A stretch of 60,926 nucleotides of DNA from Zelonia costaricensis (GCA_030849075.1 JASAOO010003435.1:1-60926); one strand, 5' to 3'. Positions 48,505 to 59,669 are shown, numbered from the stretch's first letter. The notes: generated by a model not told the origin, from the letters alone. A program made the numbers and translations.

Positions 48505-49773
48505 CTACTTGCCCTTCTTCTTCTTTTCCTTCTTCTTTTCCGCCTTCTTCTCAGTCCCGGCGTCGCCCTTTTCGCCGCTGGGCGTGCTACTCCCCATCAA
48601 CTGCGACATCTCCTTCGCCGCGTGTTCAAAGCGACGCTTCATCACCACATCCGGCTCAAAGCGCTGCATCCACGCCCGGACCACATCGGCCACCTCCGCC
48701 GCACACTTTGTCGAAAAGAGGTCCTCGTGACTCTCCGCTGTCTTGATCGTCGCCGGTCGCCGCAGGTTAAAGAACTCCTTGTGAATGGCAACGTCGGCGA
48801 CGGGCTGCTTGGCCGGTGCAAGCAGCTGCAGGGGGTGGTGAATTTGCGCAAGGTGCCGCACCGGGACGTAGCGGTGCTCATCTCGCACAAGACCATCGTC
48901 ACGGAACAGCGTCGCTGGGGCAAAGAGGTAGTCCTCGTAGAGGCGCTTGTCTGCACCCGCAGGGTACGGAAGCGGCGCCTCCAAAGCGGCCTTGAGTGAC
49001 TCGATGGCAAAGGAGAGCTCCCCCGGCGGCACGTTGACGTCCTGCCGCGCCTTTGCAAGCTCCTCGCGCTGGCGCGTGTTGCGCACAAGAGGCTCTGTCA
49101 CCAGCGGCGTGTCAAGCAGCAGGAGGGACCCGATGCGGTGCGGGTGGGCGGTCGAGGCCGCCATGCGCGCCGCCACGAGGGCGCCGTACGAGTGCCCGAG
49201 AAAGTGGCTCCAGCGCACGTCGAGCGCATCGAGCACGGCGCTGACGTGCCGGCAGGACTGCTCCATCACCCCCACCTCCCCCAACGACACCGGCAGCGGC
49301 ACGTAGACGGCGCCGTGGTCCCACGCGAGGGAGGCCAGCAGCGCCTCGTACTTTTCTGCGGCTTCCGTGCAGGCGTCTGCAGCGGCCGAGGCCGACCCCG
49401 CGGGCCGGGCAACACTGTGATCGAGTATGACGAGCGGGCGAGGGCCGAGCTGATCGCCGTGGTACAAAACCGTGGTGGGCATGCTGGCCCGATCCCCCGC
49501 GCTCTCGACAGCCTGCAGCTGCCACGACCGCAGCGACAGCGAGTGCCACGCCCTCGTCGGCGGTCCCGTCTTTGCTCCAGACCCCTTCGCCGACGACGTT
49601 GGCGCGGATGGCGGCGGGGAGGATGGCGGCGAAGGAGGAGCGTCTGCCGCAGCCACGCCGGCGCCCGCATCAGCGGTGGGGGGGGAAGGGGACGACGGTG
49701 GTGCGGCCGCGGCAGCCATCGCACCGGTGGTGCCCCCTGCAGTCGCACAACGCAGCCACCGCACGGAGCGCAT
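48505..49773 (-). CDS. Alpha/beta hydrolase
   Basis: A 422-residue serine hydrolase of the alpha/beta fold; the substrate is unknown. The nucleophile elbow is GHSYG with Ser195, in FLGHSYGALVAARMA. The strand VILDHSVARP before it fits the oxyanion-hole region, and ESHEDLF near residue 350 offers the likely catalytic His. The acid is probably in the PLQLLAPAKQPVAD segment. Overall it resembles esterase/lipase-like ABHD proteins. The N-terminal 60 residues start MRSVRWLRCATAGG and continue Ala/Pro/Ser-rich; the Arg-containing start could be a mitochondrial presequence. The C-terminus is a Lys/Glu repeat tail (KKAEKKKEKKKKGK), unusual for the family. Start at 49773. Confidence 0.88.
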   Translation of the reverse strand: MRSVRWLRCATAGGTTGAMAAAAAPPSSPSPPTADAGAGVAAADAPPSPPSSPPPSAPTSSAKGSGAKTGPPTRAWHSLSLRSWQLQAVESAGDRASMPTTVLYHGDQLGPRPLVILDHSVARPAGSASAAADACTEAAEKYEALLASLAWDHGAVYVPLPVSLGEVGVMEQSCRHVSAVLDALDVRWSHFLGHSYGALVAARMAASTAHPHRIGSLLLLDTPLVTEPLVRNTRQREELAKARQDVNVPPGELSFAIESLKAALEAPLPYPAGADKRLYEDYLFAPATLFRDDGLVRDEHRYVPVRHLAQIHHPLQLLAPAKQPVADVAIHKEFFNLRRPATIKTAESHEDLFSTKCAAEVADVVRAWMQRFEPDVVMKRRFEHAAKEMSQLMGSSTPSGEKGDAGTEKKAEKKKEKKKKGK

Positions 49774-52690
49774 CTCTTGGCAGCGACGGTGACGCGTGTA
49801 CGGTGGGTGTGGTAGTATGAGAAGCGCCCACGCCGACTGGCTTTAAGAGGCAATCAAAAAAAAGGGAAAACAGAGTCGCACGGACGCAACGGGGGGGAAG
49901 AGTGTAATCGGGAGAAACAAGGCCACACGTAAAGGTCGTGCGGGGGAGGAAAGTGGCGCTGCGCCAGTGACCAGGGCGGCAGCGTTGCCGTAGAGGACAA
50001 TTTAGGACTCAGAACGCACGGCGTCGTGTGACTCTCCTTGCGTGCGCTGGTCTGCATCTCGAGCCGGCCGGGTGTCGCAGCGGCCTCCCCCGCTCCGCAA
50101 CTGGAACGACAAATCTGCCTCGCCTCCGCCGTTTGCCCGTTTGCTTTTTCTCTTTTCTTCTTCTTCAGACGCGTGCTGCAGCGCACCCGTGTGCACTTCA
50201 CCAGGTACCCTCATGCTTTTCTCTTCTTTCCTTTCGGTGGTGCTCCATTTGTGGGGTGCGCAGAGGGAGCAATGACGGGAAAGAGAATCCTCGCTGCCAA
50301 AGGGGGACGCAGAAAAAAAAGAAGAAAAAACGTCGTTCCCTCGGCCACAGCATACCGACCAATGGACGCTTCCAGAATGCGGCAGTTGTGCTCTACTCAA
50401 AATGTGCTATGATGATGGAATGCAGCAACAATAACCCCAGCTCCCGATTCCCCTTCACTCTCCTCCGCTCTGTCCCCGCCTACTCGTCCAGGAAAGGGCC
50501 CGTCGCTGCACGCCGAGTCAGTTGCGCTGATAGAAGAGAAAGGCACGCTTGCGCGCACCTTGTCGCAGACGACTCCGCGCGCAGCGGCGGTGAGGCATAC
50601 CTGCGTGGAACACGAAGGCAGGCCGAGCCAACCCATCGGAGAAGAGCGTCACACTGCGGCGGGCCACGTCCAGCGCAGCGCAGAGGAGGGTGAAGGGCGC
50701 GAGACAGCAGCGCGTACGGGCAGCGACACGTGGGCGTCAGCGCGTGTGCCCTAGCGCGCAAAGATGCAGCTTGAACCTCCTGCTCAGGCTGTGCCCATTG
50801 TGCTGCCCTACCGACCAGAAAAGCAGTGGTTGCTGACACTTGGTGCGCTTGCGCAGCTACGTTTCACGTCGTTGTCCGCCCAGTGAGTGCTCTGCCCTTT
50901 CTCCCGCCCTCTCCTGCACCGGCAACGCTCGACGGGTGTGTGTCTTCACCTGGAGATGGCCATCAACAGTCGAGCACCACTAATCACGCCTCCACACGTA
51001 CCAGCTTGCGAGCGCTACACGACAACAAATACGAACACACACTCTTTCAGCCGCTGCGCAAGGAAACAAAGACAGAGACACGCAAAAGCGTAGACACAGG
51101 CGCACACACATACAAGGCCACGGCCCGACAGATGTGAAAAAACAAGACAAGGAATCACGCGAGAGAGAGACCACACGAGGGGGGCGCAAATGTGTCTTCA
51201 GCTGGAGGACTGCGGGAGGGAGAAGGAGGAGTACGGGGAGATCAGAAACAAAACAAAAAAGGAAACAGACCAAACAATAAAAGTCAGAAACGCCGAGGGC
51301 CACAGGTACATGCGTGAAGAGGAAGGAAGAAGGGGACACAAAAAAAGGAGGGGGTGCGGCGTCAGAAAGCCACACTAGACCGAAAAAAAACTGGAAAGAC
51401 AAACACCTCACGTTCAAAAGGCCAACAGACAAGCAAGACACGAGGAAAGGGGAAGTGGACCACATTCATGGCACATGTGCCCGGCGTGCAGAGGCTCTTC
51501 AAGAAGGCACACACACAAACACACACACACACACAGTGTAAAAAATGAGAGCGCGCAGGCGGAGAAGAAGGAAGCGGAACAAAAAACACACAGACACATG
51601 AGCAGCACCAAGTCTCCAGGAAATCCGAGTGAGAGAGGCGGAGACGGACCCACAGGGGAGCGAAGCAACACACAAGAAGAAGCGTAGAAGAGGGAAAAGG
51701 ACAAGAGGAAAATACCACGAGGGGGGCGCTGTACATGAAGAACGGAAAGCAGAAAAGAAAAGCACCAGCGACTGGACTGACCATGTGGATAGGCGACGGA
51801 CACCGCGGGATGCGTGCGCAAGTGCACGTGGGGGTAAGCGTGGATGGGAGCGCGTGAAAGAGGCCCGTCTTTCATTTTTTTCTGTTACAACGCGTTCCGC
51901 ATCCATCCTTGCCGCGCCGCAACAACAAGAACACAACGGCGAGCGACAAATGAAAGCAGCAAGCGCATCACTCCTCTCCGTCGTGCGACGAGACGGTCAC
52001 AAGCTGTGAGTTTGACGCACAGAGACGAACTCGCGAGCTCTTGTCCGCAACCACGTGACAAGAAAAGCGCCTCTTACGGAGTCCGCGCGACAAAACCAGG
52101 GCAAAAGAGAGATGGAGATGGTGCTGGTTGTGTCCTCGGCGTAGTTGTGTGCACGGCATGCGTGCTGTGGATATACAAAGGCCGCTCAACTCTGCTCATC
52201 TACGACCTCCTAGCCCGCGGCGCCGCCGCCCCTAGCCCACGTTGTACAAGTCCTGACTCACTCGTCCCCTCCAGCATCGCACCACTGCCCTTTTGGAAAT
52301 GCGGACACAGGGGGAGAGCTCGCTCTACACAAACGTGCGCGAGCAAAAGACGAGGGAGACTCGCCAGGGGTCGGGAATGAGAAAGGCGGCATGAAGCGCG
52401 GCCGAGCCTGTGGGAAGCGCGAAGTGGGCAGAGGACAAGTCGATGGAAAACAGAAAAGAGCCAACTCTGCGGCACCACCCACTCATCCTTCCTCCCTTCC
52501 CCCCTTTCTTCACCAGGCACGAGAAGCCGGAAACCCAACAATCAGCCTAGAGGAAGACGAAGTTCAACGTCTACCGCGGAGCAGCACCGCAGCCGAACAC
52601 AAACAGGCTACACGCTGACATGCACGCGTGCCGAAAGAGTCGTTCCCCGTGTGCGCCTTGCCAACGATGTGCATCACGCGCACCACAGTT
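49774..52690. other. Intergenic region, 2.9 kb
   Basis: No gene is seen. About 51150-51840 is purine-rich on the plus strand. About 50450-50850 is complex sequence that differs from the simple repeats around it. Frames such as 51499-51936 on the minus strand are Ser/Leu/Phe/Cys-rich products of the pyrimidine-rich sense strand. Confidence 0.6.
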
Positions 52691-55600
52691 TCAGCCCTCA
52701 CTATCAGCCTCCAGGGCCATGCGGTCGTACTCGAGGCGGGCAAATCGATCCCACGTCGACTGCTCCGGGCCGCCTAGCAGTCGCTCTTGGTGCGCCACGA
52801 ACGGGTCCCGCTGCTCGAACTGCAGAAACTTCACGACGTTGGTTAACAGATTCAGCGCCACCGCGGCAGCCTCCGGCTCGCGCAGCAAGTCAGACAGGTA
52901 CAACCCGCGATACTCAGGGCACCGCATCATGTCAAATACCTGACACGCCACGTCCTCGAAGGTGACAAGCCCTTCCTGAACGTACTGGGCGATCTTGTCC
53001 CGCGTGGCGTCGTAGAACTCGCGCAGCTCGTAAACTGAGAGCACCCCATCGCCGTCGAGATCGAGCACACGGAACCAGTAGCGGATCGCCTGCGGCGTGG
53101 ACTTGTCCTCCTCCGACAAGCAGAACCACACAAAGTCCTCGTAGCCGATGCGCTGTGGCACGGTACACCGACGCCGCCGGCCCACACCGGCAAAGACACG
53201 CTGGACGATGCGCGGGTTCATGACGTCCTCGGGAGCGTAGCGCATGAGGTCCTCCGGCGCCAGCAGCATATCGCGGTCCTCGTCCAGCTCCCAGAAACGG
53301 CAGTACAGAACGTAGAAGTGCTCGTACGAAAAGAAGAGCAGCACAGAGTTGATGTCCTCGGCGGAGTCAACCTGCCGGAACGCGTCGACGAGGCGCGACG
53401 AGGCCAGCTCGCAGTAGCGGATGTTGCCGCGATCGTAGCGGTCGAGCTCGTAGAAGATGCGGTAAATGACCGTGTCCAGGTACTTGGTCTGGAAGTCCGG
53501 CGTCTGCCGCAGAAAAGCGAGCCCGGGGTGGTACGTGAGCAGCACGTCAATGTAGGCGACGAAGTCTTGCGGAAGAAGGTGGGACCGCAGCGGCATCGCC
53601 CCCAGCACGACGCCTGGCACGGGCACGAAGGGCTCGTTTGCGTCGGCTACCGCGCTTGTCGCCGCCAGCGAGGCCGCAGCTGCGGCAGAGCTCGGCAGGC
53701 GAGAAGACAGGATGAGCAGGTCAAAGATGCGCCGCGCGGTGTCTTTGCTCTTGAGGTACGCGTCGTAGAACTCCTTCACGTGCTGGGCGTTGATGAGAAA
53801 CACCGACAGGAGCCCGTGACCTGCCCCACCGGTGCCGCTGGACCCGTTGGTGGTGTGGCTCAGCAGCGAGGACGAGGAGCCCAGTCGGCTGCCGGCGGTG
53901 CGTGTCGGCGGCCGCCCGTCCTCCCCGGCGGCATCCGTGTTACTGTTGTTCACCTCCCACTGGATGAGTCGCATGATGAGGAAGGCGAAGTACCGCGGCA
54001 CGCCAAAGCACTGGCTGCACAGGCGCTGGACGCACTGGATGAACTGCTGCTTGTACAACAGCTCCTGCTTCGCAAACGGCAGATTGCCGTGGCTGTTGCC
54101 GCCACTGCGCAGCCGGCCCCCCAGCAGCCGGACGCGCTGCGAGTGCCGCGGAAACGGCGGTAGACGACCAAACTCGCGCTGGATGTGGTGGGCTACCTGC
54201 CGGTCGTCAAGGGCGTGCAGCTGCGACATGGGTGCCAACTTCGCCGCGCGGCGTGCCTCAGACATGAGTGCGCTGTCGTCGCCGCTGTTAACCAGAGCCT
54301 CGGCATTTGCGCCGAGGCCTCCGCCCTCGCCGCCGTCGTACCTGGCCGCAGTCATCGCGATGCCGTCGGCGACCTTGAGGTGCGGGTTCTCGTGCTTGGA
54401 GGAGATGGGGCCGGTGATGAGCACCCCGCGCGTTGTCGGGCGGCCGAGAGGGAAGTAGAAGCGCGGGATTTCCTCGTACGTGGCCTCCCGTGGCGCTGGT
54501 GCCGCTTTGGAGGAGCTGCGACTGCTGCGGCTCCGGCGCAGCGCCGAGCCTGAGGTGCGCGAGGAGGCCGGCAGCCCCGTGTCCAGCGGCGACAGCTGCA
54601 TCGACGATGCCGCAGACGACCGCGGGGGTGTTGCCTTGGCATCTTTCACGAGGTCCGTGCGCAAGCTCGATGCGACAACGCCAGGCGACTCCTCGGTCGT
54701 CCGCGACGGCGTTGAAGCGACTTGCTTCTCGGGCGTCTGCAGCGCTTGCAGCGCCGCCGGCAGCGCGACGGCAGCATCTGCGCCAGCGTCCAAGTCGCCG
54801 TGCGACGGCGACAAGTGCTCTGACGGCGGTGACGGCGCGTCACCCGGGAGCGAGACCAGCGTCCGCTCGCGTCGACGACGCCGCCGGCGCGAGCTAGTCG
54901 GCCGCAGCTTTGTCTCTGCCACCGGGCTAACCCCGTCCACCGCCGGCAGGAGCGTCTCCCCTGCGCTGGGAGACGCGAGCACGGTGGTGGTAGCCAGCTG
55001 GTGCGTTGAAGTCGAGCCGGACGGCGCCAGCGCGTCGTCGGACAGCGGACTCGATCCTTGGCGCCGGCGCTCCTTCTTCTGCTGGTCGTTCTCAGCGCCA
55101 GGTGACGGCGGTCCGGGCACCGCTACCGTCGTGTCGCTTGCCACACTCTTCGCAACAAGCCTGTTCTTGGGCGACACCTTCGCCGTCGGTGCCTCCGTGG
55201 TAGGGGGGCTGGCACTTGTCGTGGCGGTGGCGGCGGCAGCTGTGCCGGCTGCCTCCGCTGCGAGTGACTGGGCCCGCGCCCCGGCAGAGCTGCGTCGCGC
55301 CGCAGGGGAGCGCGAGTCTCCGCCACCCCACGCTTCCCTTGTCTTGGCGATGCCGGCGTCGGCGAGGATGTCGCGTATCACCGCCTCTACGCTGCTACGG
55401 GTGCTTGCCATACCCATCCAGTGCCGCATCAGCTCCAGCATCCTCCACCGCGCCAGCTCATGCCCAGCCGCGCTGCGCTCCTGCAGCTCCTCGAACCGCT
55501 CCTGCTGGGCGGTGTTGAGGCCAGCGAACCATGCCGACGTGGGGCGCTGCAAGGGTGACGCACCGGCCAGGGCAGGGGCTGAGGAAGCCGCCGATGTAGG

Positions 55601-56698
55601 ATCTGCACCAAGTCGTGCGCCAGCGCGGCCCTCGCTAAGGTCCTCGACGCCGCCGTTGACCTCGTCGCGAAATCCCAGCTCGGGTGACTGCGTGTAGCCG
55701 TTCTCCAACATGTACGGGTGCGGACGGGTTGGGGAGTGGCGCAGGGTCGGCGGTGACTGCAGCTGATACTTCTGACGAGAAGCGTTTGACCTGCTCTCGT
55801 GCGAAGGGGTGGCCGGGCTACTGCCGGCTCGGCCCACCCCCGACGAGTAGCGGTAGGCGATGCGTCGCTCAGCATCCGTCAAGGCGCGACTCCTGTCCGC
55901 TGGCGACGCCGTCGCGGCCGTCACATCACCGTCTGAGCGAAGCGTGCGTTCCTCAGTGCCCAGGCCCCGCAGCGCCCCGTTGCGGTTGTCGCTCATCGCC
56001 GTCGCCGCAATTACCGCAGCCGCAGCGCTCGCCAGCCCGCTGTGATAGTGGAGGCTGCCAGGGCGACTGGGAAGCGTCCCCGGCGGTGCGAAGCTTGAGG
56101 AGGGGGGCGAAGATGTCCCTCGCCCTGCCGCGTCGTCGGCGCGTCGCGAGGCGCCGCTGGCGTTGCGAACAGATTCTTCGAAAAAGCTGCTCCAGGCGCC
56201 GACTCGTCCAGCCGCGGTACTAGCGACGCCGTCGTGGATGTTTTCGGCGCTGCTCAGACTCGGCGGACCCTCGTCGCCGCCACGGTCGCCGAGCGAGATG
56301 GATGGCACGGAGGAGCTGCGGTGCGAGACGCGGCGTGCGGCGGCCATGATATTAGCCGTGTTGCGCCGGAAGCTGTAATGCGGCGCCGGCGTCGACGGCG
56401 GTGCGAAGGCGGCCGTTGGCGAGCTCTGTCCTGACCCTTTCAGTCTCGCAGCCGCGACGCCGGTCGCGTCTTTGCCGTAACCGTTGGGGGGACCGCTACT
56501 ATTAGCGCCGCTGCTACTGTCGCTGCCGGCGCCCGCAGCCGGCGGGGACTGTCCACGCTGTTCACCGCTTCTTCGCCCGCGGCCATCCTCGCCAGCTCGC
56601 GGCTCTTGCGCGCAGGCCGCCCCCTGCGTGGACGGTTTCTCGTTCAGCCCGTCGTACGAGCAGTCGATCTGGCTAGCCATTCGGCCATCCTGACGCAT
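52691..56698 (-). CDS. Protein phosphatase 2A regulatory subunit B''-like, EF-hand
   Basis: A 1335-residue protein. About the last 430 residues match the B'' (PR72/PR130, plant TON2/FASS) subunits, which direct PP2A and bind calcium. The first EF-hand is in RFWELDEDRDMLLAPEDL (D1139, D1141, D1143, with Asp at position 12), as in human PR70. The second is DLDGDGVLSVYE, with D1213, D1215, D1217 and E1224 all canonical. The family core DFVWFCLSEEDKSTPQAIRYW lies just before it. The first 900 residues are Ser/Ala/Pro/Thr-rich and appear disordered, far longer than in most relatives. TON2-type subunits organise cortical microtubules, so a cytoskeletal role is possible. The start is Met 56698 (MRQDGRMASQIDC) or Met 56680; the frame is open further but resembles non-coding sequence. 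Confidence 0.92.
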   Translation of the reverse strand: MRQDGRMASQIDCSYDGLNEKPSTQGAACAQEPRAGEDGRGRRSGEQRGQSPPAAGAGSDSSSGANSSGPPNGYGKDATGVAAARLKGSGQSSPTAAFAPPSTPAPHYSFRRNTANIMAAARRVSHRSSSVPSISLGDRGGDEGPPSLSSAENIHDGVASTAAGRVGAWSSFFEESVRNASGASRRADDAAGRGTSSPPSSSFAPPGTLPSRPGSLHYHSGLASAAAAVIAATAMSDNRNGALRGLGTEERTLRSDGDVTAATASPADRSRALTDAERRIAYRYSSGVGRAGSSPATPSHESRSNASRQKYQLQSPPTLRHSPTRPHPYMLENGYTQSPELGFRDEVNGGVEDLSEGRAGARLGADPTSAASSAPALAGASPLQRPTSAWFAGLNTAQQERFEELQERSAAGHELARWRMLELMRHWMGMASTRSSVEAVIRDILADAGIAKTREAWGGGDSRSPAARRSSAGARAQSLAAEAAGTAAAATATTSASPPTTEAPTAKVSPKNRLVAKSVASDTTVAVPGPPSPGAENDQQKKERRRQGSSPLSDDALAPSGSTSTHQLATTTVLASPSAGETLLPAVDGVSPVAETKLRPTSSRRRRRRRERTLVSLPGDAPSPPSEHLSPSHGDLDAGADAAVALPAALQALQTPEKQVASTPSRTTEESPGVVASSLRTDLVKDAKATPPRSSAASSMQLSPLDTGLPASSRTSGSALRRSRSSRSSSKAAPAPREATYEEIPRFYFPLGRPTTRGVLITGPISSKHENPHLKVADGIAMTAARYDGGEGGGLGANAEALVNSGDDSALMSEARRAAKLAPMSQLHALDDRQVAHHIQREFGRLPPFPRHSQRVRLLGGRLRSGGNSHGNLPFAKQELLYKQQFIQCVQRLCSQCFGVPRYFAFLIMRLIQWEVNNSNTDAAGEDGRPPTRTAGSRLGSSSSLLSHTTNGSSGTGGAGHGLLSVFLINAQHVKEFYDAYLKSKDTARRIFDLLILSSRLPSSAAAAASLAATSAVADANEPFVPVPGVVLGAMPLRSHLLPQDFVAYIDVLLTYHPGLAFLRQTPDFQTKYLDTVIYRIFYELDRYDRGNIRYCELASSRLVDAFRQVDSAEDINSVLLFFSYEHFYVLYCRFWELDEDRDMLLAPEDLMRYAPEDVMNPRIVQRVFAGVGRRRRCTVPQRIGYEDFVWFCLSEEDKSTPQAIRYWFRVLDLDGDGVLSVYELREFYDATRDKIAQYVQEGLVTFEDVACQVFDMMRCPEYRGLYLSDLLREPEAAAVALNLLTNVVKFLQFEQRDPFVAHQERLLGGPEQSTWDRFARLEYDRMALEADSEG

Positions 56699-58604
56699 TG
56701 ACGGCGAAAAGGCGCCACGTGCAGGAGGGCCGGGAGCGGGAAGTGCCGTCGTGGCCGTCGCGGATGCGGCAAGGGAGGAAAGTGAATTACAGAGAGAAAG
56801 GGGAGAGCACCTGAAGGGGGGCAAACTGTTGATAAGAGGCACAGCTCTTCTAACAGTGCCAGCGGGCAGCCCCGGGAGGGGGGAACACGGAAAGGAGAAG
56901 GAAGTCGGGTTTGGTATCGAATGGGCGCGCCTTCGCCCCGTTGTGGAGTTGTACTCTAATAGATCTGGGGAAGAAAAGCGGAAAAGGCGCGCCTGTAATG
57001 ACGCCTTTGAGCAGCAAGTAAAAAGGAAAGATGAGATAGGGAGTACACAACCGTAGCCCACACGCCAGCAAAAAGACCTCTTCAAGTACTAGCGAGAGCA
57101 GGGAGGCGGAAAGAGGGAAGGGATGATGGCCTCAGCTCTTTCTGAAAAGTCGAACAACGGCGCGCGGTGGCGCACACGCACGCACCCGCCCACACAGTCA
57201 CGCCCACTTCTATCACCGGCTGCCGCGTTGCGGGGATTTCGAGCACGTCACTGTGACAACGAGAGAGACGACAAGATCGCTCACAAAGCAGTCAGAAGGT
57301 GTTAGAAAGCAGCCAGGCCTTCTCTGTGTTGCCCGCGTGTGCAGCTGGAATCCCCAAAACGACAAAACGACACAAAAAGAACACGCCGCGTGACTGCAAG
57401 TAGAGAGAAAAGGCAGCGGGAGTGTAAAACAGAAGAAAAAGAGCGTTGCGCTCAGCAACGTTTCTTGAAACAGTGGAGCTGCGCGGCGCAGCGAAAGCAC
57501 GCGTTCTGTGGCAGCTACACTTGTCTCGTCTCGTCTCTCTTTCTCCTCATGCAAGAGTTGCGCCCGTGTTGATAAGCTAGCCCTCGTTTTGACAGGGAAG
57601 AGAGGACACACCAAATGCGGAGAGGCGTGGGTGGCAGAGATGCACGTAAAGGTGCAGCGAAGCAGAAGGCAGTTTAAGCCGAGCCGAAGGCAAAAGAGGG
57701 GAGCTACGTTGGCCCCAGGAGGCACCTTCTTTGTTGTTGAGTATCGGCAAAGGACGCGCGCGCGGAGGAGGAGGCGCGTGTACGTGTGTGGCAGTGGATG
57801 CACGAGTGGAAGAGCAGAGGTTGAAACGGCAAACGCGTGGTTGGGGGTTTGATAGGCAAGGGGAGAAGGGGAAAGAGGTGGCGAGCAGTAGGCGGCGGTA
57901 AAGGGAACGGATAGGCGTGCACTGTACTAGTTAGTGCAGCCGCTGTCGTGCATTCCATGGAACCGGGAGTATAGCTACCACACTTCTCAGCAAGGAAATG
58001 GCGGCTCCGCACGTCGTCCATGCTGCCTTCTCGCGCTCATTCGTGACCAGGTCAGCACATCGGCCCATCCCAATTGCGATGCGCTTGTGAGTCCTGCCTT
58101 GAAAGCGGAGTAGTCGGCTCAATTTGCATAGCTTCGCTTCTCTCCTTGGACATGAGGTCGTGCACGCATCCGCCGCCGCGCGCTTTGCGTGCTGTGGTGA
58201 TGGAACAGACATTGAAGAGAGAAAATGCGCCGGCAAAGCAGCACCAGCTGCGTAAAGGTGGATTCCGAGAGCTCAGCAGCAGACGCGGGTGGAAACAAGT
58301 GAGCAATAACGAGTCGAATGCACAGATTCTACGGCGGAAGCAGTAAGGGGGAATAGTAAAGGGCCTGCGTTGGCACTTCGCCCGCGTTCTCAGGGTGGTG
58401 GTGCAGGCTAGTTGAAACGTCATCGAGCCGGAGCGGTAAGTGCAGGCACCTGATTGGGCTTGCCCCTTGACGCCCAGGCACCAATGGCGTAGCCTTGCTA
58501 GAAAGCGGGCTCGGCACTCAGACGGCTGCCCTGTGAAGGTGGGCCGCCGGCACTGCTAACAGCACCAGCGCGACGCTTGCGATGCGTTGGAGCGGGCACG
58601 GCGG
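56699..58604. other. Intergenic region
   Basis: The gap between the first VASt gene (stop at 58605) and the PP2A subunit gene. About 57930-58600 is complex sequence in the 3' flank of the VASt gene; the rest is mixed, with purine-rich patches. No gene is supported. Confidence 0.6.
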
Positions 58605-59669
58605 TCACTGCGCCAGCTCCACTGACTTGAGTGTGACGCCGCAGAACAGGGAGATCAGGAGCAGATAGACCGTCACGAGCGCGGGTCGCGCAGCAGAGAG
58701 AACGCCGTTCCATTCGGCGACCATCATGCCGCACACGAGGCCGAGCTGGTCAGAGTCGTCTTGGCGAACCGCCGCACACTGCTTCGACGGAGAAACCCGC
58801 CGCAGAAAGTACGTCTGCAGCAGACTTTTCACGCACACGACGACTACCAAGGCCGCCAAGGCGGTCGTACCGTGAGCCATGGCGCGCCACTGCAACGGAG
58901 TCTGCGGCTTCAACGGCGACGATGCCGGTCCGCTGGCTTCCGCCGTCGCAGCTTCTTCCACGCTCGGTGCAGCCGTCGTCTGCGCCTGAGGCTTCAAAGG
59001 TGAGCTGCCTCCGCCTGCCACCTTCGTCGCCACCATTGCAGCCAGTTTTTTGTAGCCCTCAGGGAGCTCTGTGCCCATTGTGGTTGACAGGATGCGGCCC
59101 TTCACCCACACGCTCTTGAGGAACTGCACGTAGCCGAATACGCGCATCGTCACCTCTGCCGAGGCCCCGCTGCCTGCCTGCGTGAACGTCACCAGCGCCT
59201 CGACACGGAACGCATCGCCAAACATCACCCCCGGCACCTGGCTCGAGAACTGCACCACCAGCGTCGGCACGTCGGCGACCTTGAGCAGGGCGTAGCGCTG
59301 GTACTCGATGTACGTGTACGGCTTCCCCATCATCGCCTTCACCAGCGTCGTGCACGTGAACTGACGCTGCCCGCGGAACGCGCCACCATCCCTCGTGGCG
59401 CGCCAAGGCTCCCACTTCTGCTCCGTGTCCTTGCGCTCCGCGTGGTAGTCCTCCAGCAGCGTGCTGCCGTCGTCGAAGCAGGTGCCGAACACGTCCAGCA
59501 CACTCTTGCCTGTGCACAGCTTCACCGGCGTGATCACCTCCTTCGTGAAGCTGGTGAACTCGCTCAGCGCCGTGCCGTAGTCGGTCTCCACCTGCGAGAA
59601 CGCATCCAGCGTCGGCACGGCCGGCGTCTTGCCCTCGTCGTTCTCGCATGTGGTGGTTTTAAAGCTCAT
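58605..59669 (-). CDS. VASt-domain membrane protein
   Basis: A 354-residue protein. Residues about 35-200 match the VASt domain, a StART-like fold found in plant VAD1 and in sterol-transfer proteins at membrane contact sites. Landmarks are FTKEVITPVKLCTGKSVLDVFG, WEPWRATRDGG, GQRQFTCTTLVKAMMGKPYTY, and FGYVQFLKSVWVKGRI before TTMGTELPEGY. A linker with two SSPLKPQ repeats follows. Two hydrophobic segments, HGTTALAALVVVVCVKSLL near 270-290 and ALVTVYLLLISLFCGVTL near the end, should anchor it in a membrane. Unlike yeast and animal relatives there is no GRAM domain. It probably binds or moves a lipid at the ER, by analogy only. I start at Met 59669 (MSFKTTTCENDEG). It is the downstream member of a tandem pair. 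Confidence 0.88.
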   Translation of the reverse strand: MSFKTTTCENDEGKTPAVPTLDAFSQVETDYGTALSEFTSFTKEVITPVKLCTGKSVLDVFGTCFDDGSTLLEDYHAERKDTEQKWEPWRATRDGGAFRGQRQFTCTTLVKAMMGKPYTYIEYQRYALLKVADVPTLVVQFSSQVPGVMFGDAFRVEALVTFTQAGSGASAEVTMRVFGYVQFLKSVWVKGRILSTTMGTELPEGYKKLAAMVATKVAGGGSSPLKPQAQTTAAPSVEEAATAEASGPASSPLKPQTPLQWRAMAHGTTALAALVVVVCVKSLLQTYFLRRVSPSKQCAAVRQDDSDQLGLVCGMMVAEWNGVLSAARPALVTVYLLLISLFCGVTLKSVELAQ

